NCBI RefSeq assembly: GCF_017916325.1
Contig: NC_090162.1
Location: 136,501-200,500, forward strand
Direction of reading: 5' to 3'
Length of the DNA: 64,000 bases
DNA from: Leishmania martiniquensis
Taxonomy: Eukaryota > Euglenozoa > Kinetoplastea > Trypanosomatida > Trypanosomatidae
Shown here piece by piece: positions 31,301-38,544 of the stretch (the first letter of the stretch is position 1; each line of letters begins with the position of its first letter). The notes under the pieces were generated by a model, which saw only the letters and a program-made list of their open reading frames with translations, was not told the origin of the DNA and searched no databases. The position numbers were made by a program, and so were the translations under genes.

Positions 31301-34300
31301 GTGCCCCTGGACGAGGACGCGGCGTTCGTAGCGCTGGAGTGCGAGTGGCGCGGGCTGCTGCAGGACCCGCAGCGGAACGCGAGGGCGCTGAAGGACCTGG
31401 AGAAGCGGATGAACGACCGCGCGCACGGGCTTGCGCTGGAGCAGAAGTGGGCGGACCGCGGCAAGGTCCTGGGCGCGGAGCCGGAGGGGGTGCCGCTGCG
31501 CTGCGTGCCCCTGGACGAGGACGCGGCGTTCGTAGCGCTGGAGTGCGAGTGGCGCGGGCTGCTGCAGGACCCGCAGCGGAACGCGAAGAAAATTGCGGAT
31601 GTAGAGGAAGAGTTGAACGACAGATCTCACGCGCTGGCTGTCCTGACTCGTGAAGGGATGATGGACGCTGATTTGGATGTCGTGGTGGAGCGCGTGGAGT
31701 GCGAGGCGCCGAAAGAATATGAGCCTTCATCTGGGTGTGTTGGTCAAGGTGGGTTGGAATCGCTTTTCAATGAGGGGAGGTTTGTAACGAAGGAAGAGCT
31801 GACGGAGAAGGTTGGAGCTGAGGTGGATGGCGTTCCAGTCGAGCTGCTCGAGTTAGAAGATGACGCGATCTTCCTGAAGCGATTTCATGCGTTGAGCGAG
31901 GCGGCGAAGGCTGAGAGCGATAGCGCGATGATTTGCCGCTTTGAAGAGGAAATGCTTCAGCGCGCCTACACGCTTGCGCAGCGCTATAGGGAGAGATCTC
32001 GAAAGGAAGTTCTTGGCGAGGAGTGGATGCAACAGGCGCGGTGTCTGGCGGATCTCGACGAGGATGAGACGTTTGTCGCCCTTGAGCGAGAGCGCTTCAG
32101 GTTAGAGGTGGATGACCCTCGCGGAAGCCGTGGACGAAGAGCCTTTCTGGAGGAGTTGATGCGGCAGCGCGCAGGCGAGCTGGCGAAGCCGCCGCGTGAG
32201 GGCGTGGCGCATGAAATAACGGAAACTGCAGTGAGCGCTTCCTCGCCCGAACAGGTGCTTCGCCAGCATCCCAATGGCCACCGGCAACCGCGTCTGGCAA
32301 GGGAGGAGGCGGGGTACGCTGATGCTTTCAAGGCCGATGGGGCGCGCGTCGTCGCCGATGAAGGTGTAGGGGACGACGTTGAGGTGTTGTTTGGTAACGA
32401 GGTGGACGGTGTTCCCATTGACAGGATTCCTATCCGTAACGATGAAGTGTTGAAGGGGCTCGCGGAGGAGAGGCGACGGGCCTTAAGCCATCCAGAGGAT
32501 TACTCGGCTCTATATAAAGAAGAGGTGGAGGAGGCAATGCGCTGTCGGGTGGAGGAGCTGGCGGACGAGTACAGGAGAGACCACGCAACGCAGACGGCCC
32601 CGCGCAGTGGACAGCCAAGGAAGCCTACGAAGCCGAGTGACTCGCCGAACGAACGTGCAGCCGGCGCACGGCGGCCGCGAAAGAAGAAGCTGAAGGAAGT
32701 GGAGGAGCGAACGGAGGAGCACCGTGTGGAAACAGTCGAAGAGGCGGTCCCATTCACGGACCCGCTGTTTCATGATGCGAATAAGCAGGTGGCGGATGCG
32801 TGGCGACGAATTGCTGATGTGTATCCTGAGGGTCTCATGCAGCCACTCGTACCAGAATACCCGGGTACGTCCGACTTGGCATCCCCTGCGGGCGACTTGA
32901 CCTATCTTGCGCCGTTTCTGGCAGCGTTGAGTCGGCAGCCACCACTGCTGCACCGCCTCTTCCAGACCAAGTCGCACCCAGTCCGCTCACCGTACAGCTT
33001 TGTTTTCTTTGACCCCCATAGCGTCCCTGTCACTGTTGAGATCGACGACCGGATTCCGTGCGACAAGAACGGCGTGCCGCGCTTCACCGTTTCACCAAGT
33101 GGCGCGTGGTGGCCGCTGCTTGTAGAGAGGGCGTACGCGAAGTTTGTTGGCGGATACGAGCGGATGAACGAGTGCACATCGCACGAGACGCTGCGAGACT
33201 TGACCGGCCGGCCCGTCACGCATCTTCCTCTGGACGAAAAATTGTGTGCAGAGGTGGCGTGGTGTAGTTACCGAGATGTCGCCTTCTGGAGGCGCATTCA
33301 TGAACAACTGCTGCGCGGCGACGTGTTCATGGCGGTGTCGAACGACGCGGTACCGGATGGGATTCACCCGCACTGTTATTACGCTGTCTTTGACGTGATC
33401 GAGACCATTCTGGGATCGAATGACCCGTCCGATGTTGTGTTGAAGATCCACAACTGCTACCACGATGCTCCACAGTACCGCGGTCCGCTGGCGGCTGGCG
33501 GCTCTGATTGGACTCCCACGTTACGGTCGGTGTGCAGCGCAGATCCGGAAGGGGAGCCGGAGTTCCTCTACCTGCCACAGCCGGTATTTCTGCGCAACTT
33601 CTCGAGCATGCAGCGCTGCCATATCAACTGTGGGGATCGCCTCACGGTGTCTGGCGAGTGGACCCATCACTGCAGCGGCGGTAATCCCAAGTACACAACC
33701 TTTCGCCAAAACCCGATGTACCTTCTGCAGAACAACTCCAACCGCAACGTGACGGTGCTGGCTGAGCTGCGTCACAGCGCCCCCGTCTACTATGACGCAC
33801 ATAACGTCGGCGTGTACCATATGACGGCTTTGGCGCTGTTGCAGCCTGACAGCAGTGCCCAGCTTGTGGCGCCACTGCTGGCTTACAACACGCACAGGTT
33901 TGTTCAGAAAGGCCTCCTCACCGATGCCCGCGAGGTTTGCGCGGAGATGAAGCTGCCGGCGAACACTACGTGCTACCTGATCCCCTATACCAAGAAAAAG
34001 GCCTGCTTCGGCACGTATCAGCTTTCCGTTTACCCGCAAGATAGCCCTGTCAACCTCACTACACTTCGCCCAATCGCCGAAACGCATAACTGCATGACAA
34101 GGGAGGTGGTTGTGCAGCCCGGAAGCGGCGCCAGCGTCCGTGTGGACGTGTTGGTGAGCGAGCCGTGTGATGTGCACGCGTTGCTCCACCAGAACAAGGT
34201 GACGGATCCGACAACGGTGAAGCGCGGCGACCATTTAGCCGAGGATGAGATATTTATGGCCGCCTACGACAGCAGCAGAGTTCTCGTCTGCGCCTCCGGG

Positions 34301-34639
34301 GACGCGTCGAACGCGCGCGAGCACGCTATCGCGTTCCAGGCGACGAAGGCCGGGCGCTACACCTTTGTGATTGGCTGCCCCTCCAGGCCCGTCTCTGGAG
34401 ACGCACCGTGCACATTAACCATCTACACGCCAAAGTTCACGCACGCGCGGTTTGCCTCAGTGCAGGAGCCGCAGCGTGCCAACGTCCTGCCGCGCGTTCA
34501 GTCTGCCAAAGCTGCCAGCACTTCCGCAAGTGCTCGCCTGGGCTCGCGGCAACTCCAGGGGCCGCAGCGCTACGCCTCCACCCCTAACGTTGCCGCGCAT
34601 ACACCGCGTGTGAACGGGCGCGGTGGTGAGTACTCGTAG
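19301..34639 (+). CDS. ClpGM6: Giant calpain-like repeat protein, GM6/H49 type (5112 aa)
   Basis: Order of parts: calpain-fold module 1 (about residues 25-345) with a C2-like domain III (about 480-590); module 2 (about 640-960) with a C2-like domain; 68-residue repeats from about 1265 to 4430; module 3 (about 4480-4790) with a last C2-like domain; a short Ser/Arg tail. Module 1 keeps C65 (HYECFMISAL) and N248 (LHNPFED), but the His site is Gln (EQQYG). Module 2 keeps C684 but has Thr for Asn (LHTPYSD) and no aligned His. Module 3 has Thr (T4534) for Cys. A cysteine peptidase activity is therefore unlikely. Trypanosoma relatives with 68-residue repeats (GM6, H49, ClpGM6) are cytoskeletal proteins of the flagellum attachment zone; that location is inferred here. 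Repeats comprise 10 diverged units, about 31 near-identical units and 3 diverged units. The start follows an AG by 17 nt. Confidence 0.9.
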   Translation: MTYCSLHEVPDCEEVFVDRDFDEDNAHIASQWQRITEVYPGGVNQPLLPETFSRDQFGQGNHYECFMISALATLVRFPDVIRNCFVTRKVRQDGRYTFQFFRGKEWVKVEIDDRIAMEEGEVLYVRSPTEHWWPLLLEKAYAKFYTAYDHLEGCTLLETFHDLTGNPVLNIPMDAKLAKAASCNVLEGRYWLDLAQRIQSGQFVAAALTKDIELETMGLQREQQYGIIDVFSLDGTSSIDDILVHLHNPFEDEEYLYKGPLNRNDSAWSEKQRAKYGVDDERSIFLPLNIFLRIINSMQLCYISTIDSNVTYFEDEWKGESAGGNPTFATWRRNPLYCIRNHGTEPVTLSFLVKQDDQRHRKGPEEETTYRQCGMVLSQYCYANPIPTFWVTGNNHKTIHKSLFLNSREVANSVVIPPQSLCYLVPSCMRPGEEGTFLLSVYRMAHEDYGNITMENLAVPDMDWEHPVTGAVQLQLRTKDRLDFYVDEPADVHILLCQTKPYISPKTGGDAMAQDYMGMYLYDDTDRKVTGVHAATNFRETSIIHRLPRSGRYAISITCPRGKDDIPADVIIVSSFGSNIRRVKAPEDAAVLPDEAERVEESEGVHARVARIDYNPLQETPADVQEHLDSDMPFEDRRFMLDNRDVTLEPWVHIGDLYPEGKTQPLLPRELSREQFGQGDHYDCSTLTAFAALLERHPEVIRNCFISKNPRKDGRYTFQFHRYGQWVKVEIDDRIPMVKGDTVFCRSPTHHWWPLLLEKAYAKFYTLYENLAGCSLAEVFHDFSGCPVINTPLAATGAKTAGFDVMDPMYWVGLRGELRTTVVAAQSGDAAASLGLAPQRFYGVLDIHVTSSPPHTLSEVVVQLHTPYSDRTYTGPLADPADPRWRAREMRHCKTTENTIFMPVDVFVGTFFTMSQAHIGGLLNSCWSFHSEWGDGTNGGNPSLLTWRENPLYIVRNTTSEAVEMIAMIRQPDKRHQLHLLPELNYVRCDLLLAQSMENESIPTYLVTHNNHQVVHKGIFLNYREVASKIRVPPQSLCYLVPTAMYHEKSIFLLSYWCRRPEDVRALSIARLRVNVARDLPAVKHVTVVPAAKDRVDFLVDVPTDAHILLSQWGRGARGGTDVRTDNYVGMYLYDDENQQVARVSAASNLKEIGLVAHLPAQGHYVLSITCPAAADGEVKCRVEIVCVEAARVRITDAYESAVSSGDIEESPPAEAVDAGTLRNGGSCLAQPTVAIGEQQLPLDTVQVRSNASLAPSADVDAGEMEKTPSLSFLGPQYQGILTEDLPLMADAVFAVMAQEREQLRRHPSQNAARVNTLESGMDSMASRMADDMHQQERAFLGAELEGVPLELLPLNDDQVFTGLEHELRMAIKDPQRDRGTVVVLQERLMERATKTAKDLKEGERELFLNPMPLGVPCSDLPLDVDDEFHALEVARLRERQGDPCDEETIHKLNSALHARAEDLARAKLAADRQYLRSEHLHVTTSELPLNEDRGFLLKEALRLEKRRSCSESAAAIAALEDELNIMAQSMAAELLATQRPGYLAAEHHGRRNEDLPLNDNDDFLLKERARRELLKQPYPNRQEVTRIEEELNEMATAMAKAMNATESSQYMKASYHHKAVSELPLSSDPTIVALEAQRARMKRDPVRNAAAIQKTEEAINNRAVAIAKAIVDEERATFYGKPDGVPVNLLGLSDDPVVQCLEEERMELLSAHMADPHAIAAVEEKLMVRASEMAKSFRDCMRAEINGEGRRSPSATSISSDAPCKDLEEKLYTLMSEDAIANEDQIRDLKDAIRKRRSALKRQAAQSVRAFLPENPFGIPLTQIDLDTDPLYMKREAELHKALAEKLPEAQMEEIREAMQHRVNELAAEDLSRRYPFIDTCPADIPLAQLPSIGSDTLFWSAVDAFEKTKAQSAMTELQLHDREHAVNERLRQLALEKKWDERDHFLGPHPAHVLLRCLPLDDDRAFLQLEKRRRSSIHSGVSSTSEEVKNIEHLLNLRAHGLALEQKWADRGKVLGAEPEGVPLRCVPLDEDAAFVALECEWRGLLQDPQRNARALKDLEKRMNDRAHGLALEQKWADRGKVLGAEPEGVPLRCVPLDEDAAFVALECEWRGLLQDPQRNARALKDLEKRMNDRAHGLALEQKWADRGKVLGAEPEGVPLRCVPLDEDAAFVALECEWRGLLQDPQRNARALKDLEKRMNDRAHGLALEQKWADRGKVLGAEPEGVPLRCVPLDEDAAFIALECEWRGLLQDPQRNARALKDLEKRMNDRAHGLALEQKWADRGKVLGAEPEGVPLRCVPLDEDAAFIALECEWRGLLQDPQRNARALKDLEKRMNDRAHGLALEQKWADRGKVLGAEPEGVPLRCVPLDEDAAFIALECEWRGLLQDPQRNARALKDLEKRMNDRAHGLALEQKWADRGKVLGAEPEGVPLRCVPLDEDAAFVALECEWRGLLQDPQRNARALKDLEKRMNDRAHGLALEQKWADRGKVLGAEPEGVPLRCVPLDEDAAFIALECEWRGLLQDPQRNARALKDLEKRMNDRAHGLALEQKWADRGKVLGAEPEGVPLRCVPLDEDAAFIALECEWRGLLQDPQRNARALKDLEKRMNDRAHGLALEQKWADRGKVLGAEPEGVPLRCVPLDEDAAFVALECEWRGLLQDPQRNARALKDLEKRMNDRAHGLALEQKWADRGKVLGAEPEGVPLRCVPLDEDAAFVALECEWRGLLQDPQRNARALKDLEKRMNDRAHGLALEQKWADRGKVLGAEPEGVPLRCVPLDEDAAFIALECEWRGLLQDPQRNARALKDLEKRMNDRAHGLALEQKWADRGKVLGAEPEGVPLRCVPLDEDAAFVALECEWRGLLQDPQRNARALKDLEKRMNDRAHGLALEQKWADRGKVLGAEPEGVPLRCVPLDEDAAFIALECEWRGLLQDPQRNARALKDLEKRMNDRAHGLALEQKWADRGKVLGAEPEGVPLRCVPLDEDAAFVALECEWRGLLQDPQRNARALKDLEKRMNDRAHGLALEQKWADRGKVLGAEPEGVPLRCVPLDEDAAFIALECEWRGLLQDPQRNARALKDLEKRMNDRAHGLALEQKWADRGKVLGAEPEGVPLRCVPLDEDAAFIALECEWRGLLQDPQRNARALKDLEKRMNDRAHGLALEQKWADRGKVLGAEPEGVPLRCVPLDEDAAFVALECEWRGLLQDPQRNARALKDLEKRMNDRAHGLALEQKWADRGKVLGAEPEGVPLRCVPLDEDAAFVALECEWRGLLQDPQRNARALKDLEKRMNDRAHGLALEQKWADRGKVLGAEPEGVPLRCVPLDEDAAFIALECEWRGLLQDPQRNARALKDLEKRMNDRAHGLALEQKWADRGKVLGAEPEGVPLRCVPLDEDAAFVALECEWRGLLQDPQRNARALKDLEKRMNDRAHGLALEQKWADRGKVLGAEPEGVPLRCVPLDEDAAFVALECEWRGLLQDPQRNARALKDLEKRMNDRAHGLALEQKWADRGKVLGAEPEGVPLRCVPLDEDAAFIALECEWRGLLQDPQRNARALKDLEKRMNDRAHGLALEQKWADRGKVLGAEPEGVPLRCVPLDEDAAFVALECEWRGLLQDPQRNARALKDLEKRMNDRAHGLALEQKWADRGKVLGAEPEGVPLRCVPLDEDAAFIALECEWRGLLQDPQRNARALKDLEKRMNDRAHGLALEQKWADRGKVLGAEPEGVPLRCVPLDEDAAFIALECEWRGLLQDPQRNARALKDLEKRMNDRAHGLALEQKWADRGKVLGAEPEGVPLRCVPLDEDAAFIALECEWRGLLQDPQRNARALKDLEKRMNDRAHGLALEQKWADRGKVLGAEPEGVPLRCVPLDEDAAFIALECEWRGLLQDPQRNARALKDLEKRMNDRAHGLALEQKWADRGKVLGAEPEGVPLRCVPLDEDAAFVALECEWRGLLQDPQRNARALKDLEKRMNDRAHGLALEQKWADRGKVLGAEPEGVPLRCVPLDEDAAFVALECEWRGLLQDPQRNARALKDLEKRMNDRAHGLALEQKWADRGKVLGAEPEGVPLRCVPLDEDAAFVALECEWRGLLQDPQRNAKKIADVEEELNDRSHALAVLTREGMMDADLDVVVERVECEAPKEYEPSSGCVGQGGLESLFNEGRFVTKEELTEKVGAEVDGVPVELLELEDDAIFLKRFHALSEAAKAESDSAMICRFEEEMLQRAYTLAQRYRERSRKEVLGEEWMQQARCLADLDEDETFVALERERFRLEVDDPRGSRGRRAFLEELMRQRAGELAKPPREGVAHEITETAVSASSPEQVLRQHPNGHRQPRLAREEAGYADAFKADGARVVADEGVGDDVEVLFGNEVDGVPIDRIPIRNDEVLKGLAEERRRALSHPEDYSALYKEEVEEAMRCRVEELADEYRRDHATQTAPRSGQPRKPTKPSDSPNERAAGARRPRKKKLKEVEERTEEHRVETVEEAVPFTDPLFHDANKQVADAWRRIADVYPEGLMQPLVPEYPGTSDLASPAGDLTYLAPFLAALSRQPPLLHRLFQTKSHPVRSPYSFVFFDPHSVPVTVEIDDRIPCDKNGVPRFTVSPSGAWWPLLVERAYAKFVGGYERMNECTSHETLRDLTGRPVTHLPLDEKLCAEVAWCSYRDVAFWRRIHEQLLRGDVFMAVSNDAVPDGIHPHCYYAVFDVIETILGSNDPSDVVLKIHNCYHDAPQYRGPLAAGGSDWTPTLRSVCSADPEGEPEFLYLPQPVFLRNFSSMQRCHINCGDRLTVSGEWTHHCSGGNPKYTTFRQNPMYLLQNNSNRNVTVLAELRHSAPVYYDAHNVGVYHMTALALLQPDSSAQLVAPLLAYNTHRFVQKGLLTDAREVCAEMKLPANTTCYLIPYTKKKACFGTYQLSVYPQDSPVNLTTLRPIAETHNCMTREVVVQPGSGASVRVDVLVSEPCDVHALLHQNKVTDPTTVKRGDHLAEDEIFMAAYDSSRVLVCASGDASNAREHAIAFQATKAGRYTFVIGCPSRPVSGDAPCTLTIYTPKFTHARFASVQEPQRANVLPRVQSAKAASTSASARLGSRQLQGPQRYASTPNVAAHTPRVNGRGGEYS
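19370..19842 (+). repeat. Block shared with the second calpain-like gene (module 1)
   Basis: By direct reading this stretch matches 38605-39077 with an offset of 19235. No difference was seen up to 19761, and then five changes cluster at 19762-19770 before identity resumes. Flanking sequence on both sides is clearly diverged. It covers the catalytic-Cys region of module 1. Confidence 0.8.
21245..21600 (+). repeat. Block shared with the second calpain-like gene (module 2)
   Basis: Matches 40474-40829 over 356 bp (offset 19229), with one difference noticed (CCCACGC versus CCCGCGC). It covers the catalytic-Cys half of module 2. Sequence on either side diverges abruptly. Confidence 0.8.
23100..25296 (+). 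repeat. Ten diverged 68-residue repeat units, 5' side of the perfect array
   Basis: Units can be recognised by a header resembling 'PEGVPLxxLPLDxD' followed by a helical body with 'DPxRNAxxIxxLExxLNxRAxxLA'. Ten headers are readable, beginning with QGILTEDLPLMAD and ending with PAHVLLRCLPLDDD. One unit (near 24541-24600) has lost the usual header and carries a Ser-rich insert (SPSATSISSDAP). Divergence is high, in contrast to the array that follows. Confidence 0.85.
25297..31586 (+). repeat. Near-perfect 204-bp tandem array, about 30.8 copies (68 aa per unit)
   Basis: The landmark GCAGAAGTGG recurs at exact 204-bp steps from 25321 to 31441 (30 steps, 31 copies). The only variation I found is one base, GTA or ATA (Val or Ile), in the segment DEDAAF-V/I-ALECEW. 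Identity begins at CCGCGCGCACGGG and breaks at AACGCGA before AAGAAAATTG. The array is in frame with the 5112-residue protein throughout. It is very GC-rich and has no stop codon in three other frames. The copy number is as assembled and may not equal that in the genome. Confidence 0.98.
31587..32600 (+). repeat. Three diverged repeat units and linker, 3' side of the array
   Basis: Headers EVDGVPVELLELEDD, EEWMQQARCLADLDED and EVDGVPIDRIPIRND mark three degenerate units. They are separated by low-complexity charged linkers (for example PRSGQPRKPTKPSDSPNE just after) before calpain-fold module 3 begins near 32750. Confidence 0.75.
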
Positions 34640-37600
34640 TAGCTGTCGTCGCCGGCATGCGAAAGAGATGAGTGTGGGCAGCCGCGGCGCCGAGGCGAAA
34701 AGCAATTCGAACTCACCCACCGCGCCTTCGCATCACCTCCGAGTTTGTTTCCTCTTTTGTGTCTTCGCTTTCGGTGTGCCTCTCTGCGTTGTTCCCCCCT
34801 TCGCTTCGCTCACGCTGTTGAGGTGTGCGCATGTGTGCGTCAGGCTGTTGTCTGTGTGGCGTTATATTTGTGTACCCCTTGGCATGCAAGGTGACTTCAG
34901 TGGCTTGTTCAGCAGCGCAAGTAAGCGAAGAGCGAAATGGTCAGAGAGGAGCGCAGCGTTGGCCAGCAGCGCGTTTCTGCTCTTCTTCCATCGCACGGCA
35001 CAGGCTTCTCGCCTCTTACTCTATGGCTTCCTCCTGGGGTCTCTTCCTCCCATTCTGTAGTACCCAACAGCATCCGCGACTCATCCCTTCCCCGAGAAAA
35101 GGCCACCTGTAATGCGCTGATGCGTTGCAGTTCTGCTCTTTCCCTCTTTTTCCCTTCTTGTGTGCGTGTCGATGGGTGACGTAAACTTCTTCGCTTCGTG
35201 CGCTGTTAGTCGTACTGTGTCGGCTGCACGCTTGCTCCCATCATTTTTTCCCAATGCTCTCTCGTGTCTCCTGTCCCCCCCCACCCTATTCGACTCCTCC
35301 ACCTCACAAGACCAGAGGAGCACGGCGCGCGCGCCGTCAGCACCGCCCGCAGCAGCGAACGCGTATCTGCGGCCTCCCCCATTTCGGTTTGTCTTTGCCG
35401 TTGTTTGATGCATTTCCCCGAGCTGTTCATGATGAACTTCTGTACCGCATCTCTCGCGTGTTCTCGTCCAATGGCGGACGTCTTTTCCTGTTCACCTCGC
35501 TCATTGCCTGTGACATGTTTTTCTCTTATTCCTTTGGCAGGGCCTCTACCGTCTTTGATGTGTGCGTATAGTGTATATGTGCGTGCGTGTGAGAGAGTGG
35601 ATGAGTTGGTGTGCCCCCACTGAGGGCTTTCTCCGGTCGTTCATGAGTGTTGTCGACTGCGCTGCAGGTCGCCTTCCTCTCTTTTTTCTTGGCACTTCTC
35701 CGCATCACCCTTCCGCGCACAAGCGTTGACGTTTATTTTTTTTTTTGGCGGTCTCTTTCTTGACGCAGAAACAAGCAAGCGAAAGCAAATCTTTGTCGGG
35801 TTGGAGCCCCATCGCCATTTTTTTCTCTTCTATGTCTCTGCTGCATTGCCCCCATCTGCACATGGTGGAGTCGGCCCTCCGGCCTCTGTCAGCGATTCTG
35901 CGTAGCGCATGCCTCCCCTTTGCCTTCCCAAGGGCTCATATATTCATAGATTGCCGTGCGTGTGGGTGCTTGTGTTTATGTATATTTCACTTCCTTGATC
36001 GCACTTTACCGGGCCGAAAGGGGGTACGGTGCGCCTCCTTCTCAGTGTCAGTGACTGTTACTGCAGGGGACACAAAGCACGTTGCGGCGCGGGGCTCTAA
36101 GGGGAGCTCTGCCTCCGCGTGCCAGTCGGCTACGCGAGGTGCGCACCTCGAGCAGCGCGGAAAGCAAAGGCATGCAAGGAAAAACAAGGTAAGCGAGGCG
36201 ACTGACTGCACCGTCGCTCAAGTCAGATGGCGGCTCAGGCACATGGAAAGGGGAGACGGATGCGACCCAGTCACGTGGGGCGGGTCAAGTTTGCGGTGTG
36301 CCTTTGGGGGAGGGCACGCCATCAAGCACAGCGTCCCCGTTTCCCGTCGCGCATGTTTGCTCAGCGGGCCCTTCCACCTCTCCCCAACTGTTGGAGGGGG
36401 CGGTGGAGTAATTGCTGGGCAAGTCTCAGTGGGTGCATTTCCATGCAGGAGGTGGCCTGACTCCCCTTTTTTTGTTTGTACTTCGGGTGAGGTGATATTA
36501 ATTTGGCGACAGCATTCTGTGTGTGTGTGTGATGATTTCATGATAGCGGACAGACACGATGTAGGGAAGTTGCAGCGAAACAAACGAACCCCACACAGCA
36601 AACATATTTTGCGGACAAGCGCGTCAATGAATCTCTGGGGGCTGCACGCCATATGATCGTCTTCAAGTCGGCCCCCCTCCCCGCGCTCGCGTCTGGGGGG
36701 AATGCGAGAAGGCGGGGAGGTGAAGGAAAAGCTCTTTTTTTTGTTCATCCGCCGGTGCTGCTCTGTGAAAGCGAGGTGGCCTCCTGCCCCCTCTTCTCTC
36801 TCCTCCTTTCTCTTCGTGCCCAGTAGGGGCCGTCGGAGTGGGTAGCAGAATGCGCACGGCGCTCCGACTTCCTCCTTCACAGCCATGATGTGCTCTGAAG
36901 ACACACGTACACTCAACCCCTCCCCCCTCCGTCTCCCCTCCGATTGGTGCCTCGGCGGCATCACCGCCGTACTCTCTCTCCATTCCTCTGCGACCCGCAG
37001 TCGACTTCCTCCGTTACCCTTCGCCGTCTCGCCTTCACCTTTGCGCGTGCGTGCGTCCGTCCGTGGCGTATCATTGGATTCGAACAACAGAACACCCGCA
37101 GAAATTACATCTCCCCACTCGCCCCCCCTCTCACACCCGGAATCTGCTTCCCGCTGCTTCTGCGTCGTACGGCACCTTCGCACATACCGTCCCCGCGCCT
37201 CACGCCCCCCTCTCCCCTCTTTCTCCCTCCCCACGCACGCACATCACCGAAACGGGGGGTTATTTTGCCGGTAACGAGACGCGCCGGATACGATACAGTG
37301 CGCACCGTCCGACAGTGAAGAAGAGCCGTGCAGGAGGGAGAAGGACGACGACAAGAGGGGCCTAAAACGGTGTACCGCAAAGTGTGGTGCCATCTGTATT
37401 TTTTTCCCTTTCGTTTTCCCCTGTGGTTTGCCGACTCCCGAACGTTCTCCCCAGCGTCCGTGTTGCCAGCATTCCACCCCCCTCCCTCCCTCTGCATTCA
37501 TATCCGCCACTTCGAGATCTGCGCAGCGGATACCCATCAAGACACATCGCTTTCCTCTCGGCCACACATTGCCTCACTCCCCCCCGAGCCGTCCCTCTTC

Positions 37601-38544
37601 GCTGGACTGTTTTCCTCACCCATTCTTGTTCCACGGCACACCGCTGATTTCGTCGTTGCTACTCAGCAGGGCGTGTGCTTCCGCTCATAGTCTATCCCTT
37701 TTGGCTTGTGTGTCGCTGTGGACTGTCTCCGTGGCCGCTCACGCGCGCGCGCCTCTGCGTGCGCCGGTCACAGCCTCGTCTCTTCAAAGAGGGCCACAGT
37801 TGCCTCCCCACAACTGTGCCGTCTGTCTCTCTTTTTCTTCTACGTCGACGAGACACATTTTTCTTTTTGCCTACCGCACCGTTTGCCCTTCCTCTCCTGA
37901 CTTCATCTCTTTCCTTTAGCTCTGTCGCGTGTGCTTTTTTTTTTGGCTGGCGGCCCGTTGCTTTGCTCAGCTGCGTCCCTGTTGTCCTTATCTACGAAAG
38001 GACATATACACGGCGCGCACAGAGACGTAGAAAGAGGGGGGACGCTTTACACCTTCTTTTATTATTTGCTGTTGGTGCATATTGTTGTGTTGGGCTTCAC
38101 TAGCACAATCATCAACACTGGCGCGTACTGCCCCTTCCCTACGGCGGCTCCGCGCCCCCTCCTCCCCTCCCCTCCACACATACATTTTTTTTGCTTCGTT
38201 TAGCTGTTTCTGTTTACTCCCCTCACTCTCTTTTCCCCTCAGAGATTTCTCCTCTCTTTTGTCGTTGTTTTATGAGCTTCTGCCGTTGGCTTCGCCTTCC
38301 ATTTCTGCACCGTTGCGCTGCCCCTTCCCCCTCTCGTCTTCTTCACTCACGCTGTCGTCTTGAATTGCTGCCGCACACTCTGAGTCTCGCCTCCGTTCGC
38401 TAGGCAACTTCGCAGATAAGCAGTGACCGATTTCCGCTTGCCGTTTCTTCTCGTGCACGCTTCACAACCATCTTTTTCTTTTTCGCGGCCATCTCCGCCC
38501 TCCTCGACAAGCGCGCTCCTTAGTTTCTCGCACCTGACGGCGCC
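34640..38544 (+). other. Spacer between the two calpain-like genes
   Basis: About 3.9 kb without a supported gene. It is C/T-rich in many places (37450-37500, 37890-37945, 38150-38300) with T-runs near 35736-35746 and 37938-37946. The longest frames (35745-36656 on +, 36218-37234 on -) have no domain, no G/C3 bias and run through simple sequence. It does not resemble the upstream flank of the first paralogue, so the duplication unit did not retain similar flanks. Confidence 0.5.
38468..38511 (+). promoter_or_regulatory. Candidate spliced-leader acceptor for the 6164-aa calpain-like gene
   Basis: The tract CATCTTTTTCTTTTTCGC and a following C/T-rich stretch precede the first AG at 38510-38511; a second AG lies at 38522-38523. 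The 5' UTR would be 33 or 21 nt before the ATG at 38545. Confidence 0.45.

Noticed and set aside
25297..31586. CRISPR-like or satellite array
   Set aside because: Units are directly adjacent with no spacers, and the whole array is coding in frame with flanking protein, so it is a coding minisatellite.
25150..31653. Very long open frames on the - strand and in the second + frame over the array
   Set aside because: They are shadows of a stop-free 204-bp repeat whose length is a multiple of three. The true frame is continuous with conserved calpain-fold modules on both sides.
36218..37234. 338-codon - strand frame in the spacer between the calpain-like genes
   Set aside because: Complement of C/T-rich spacer (Gly/Arg/Glu-rich), against the gene direction, no domain.
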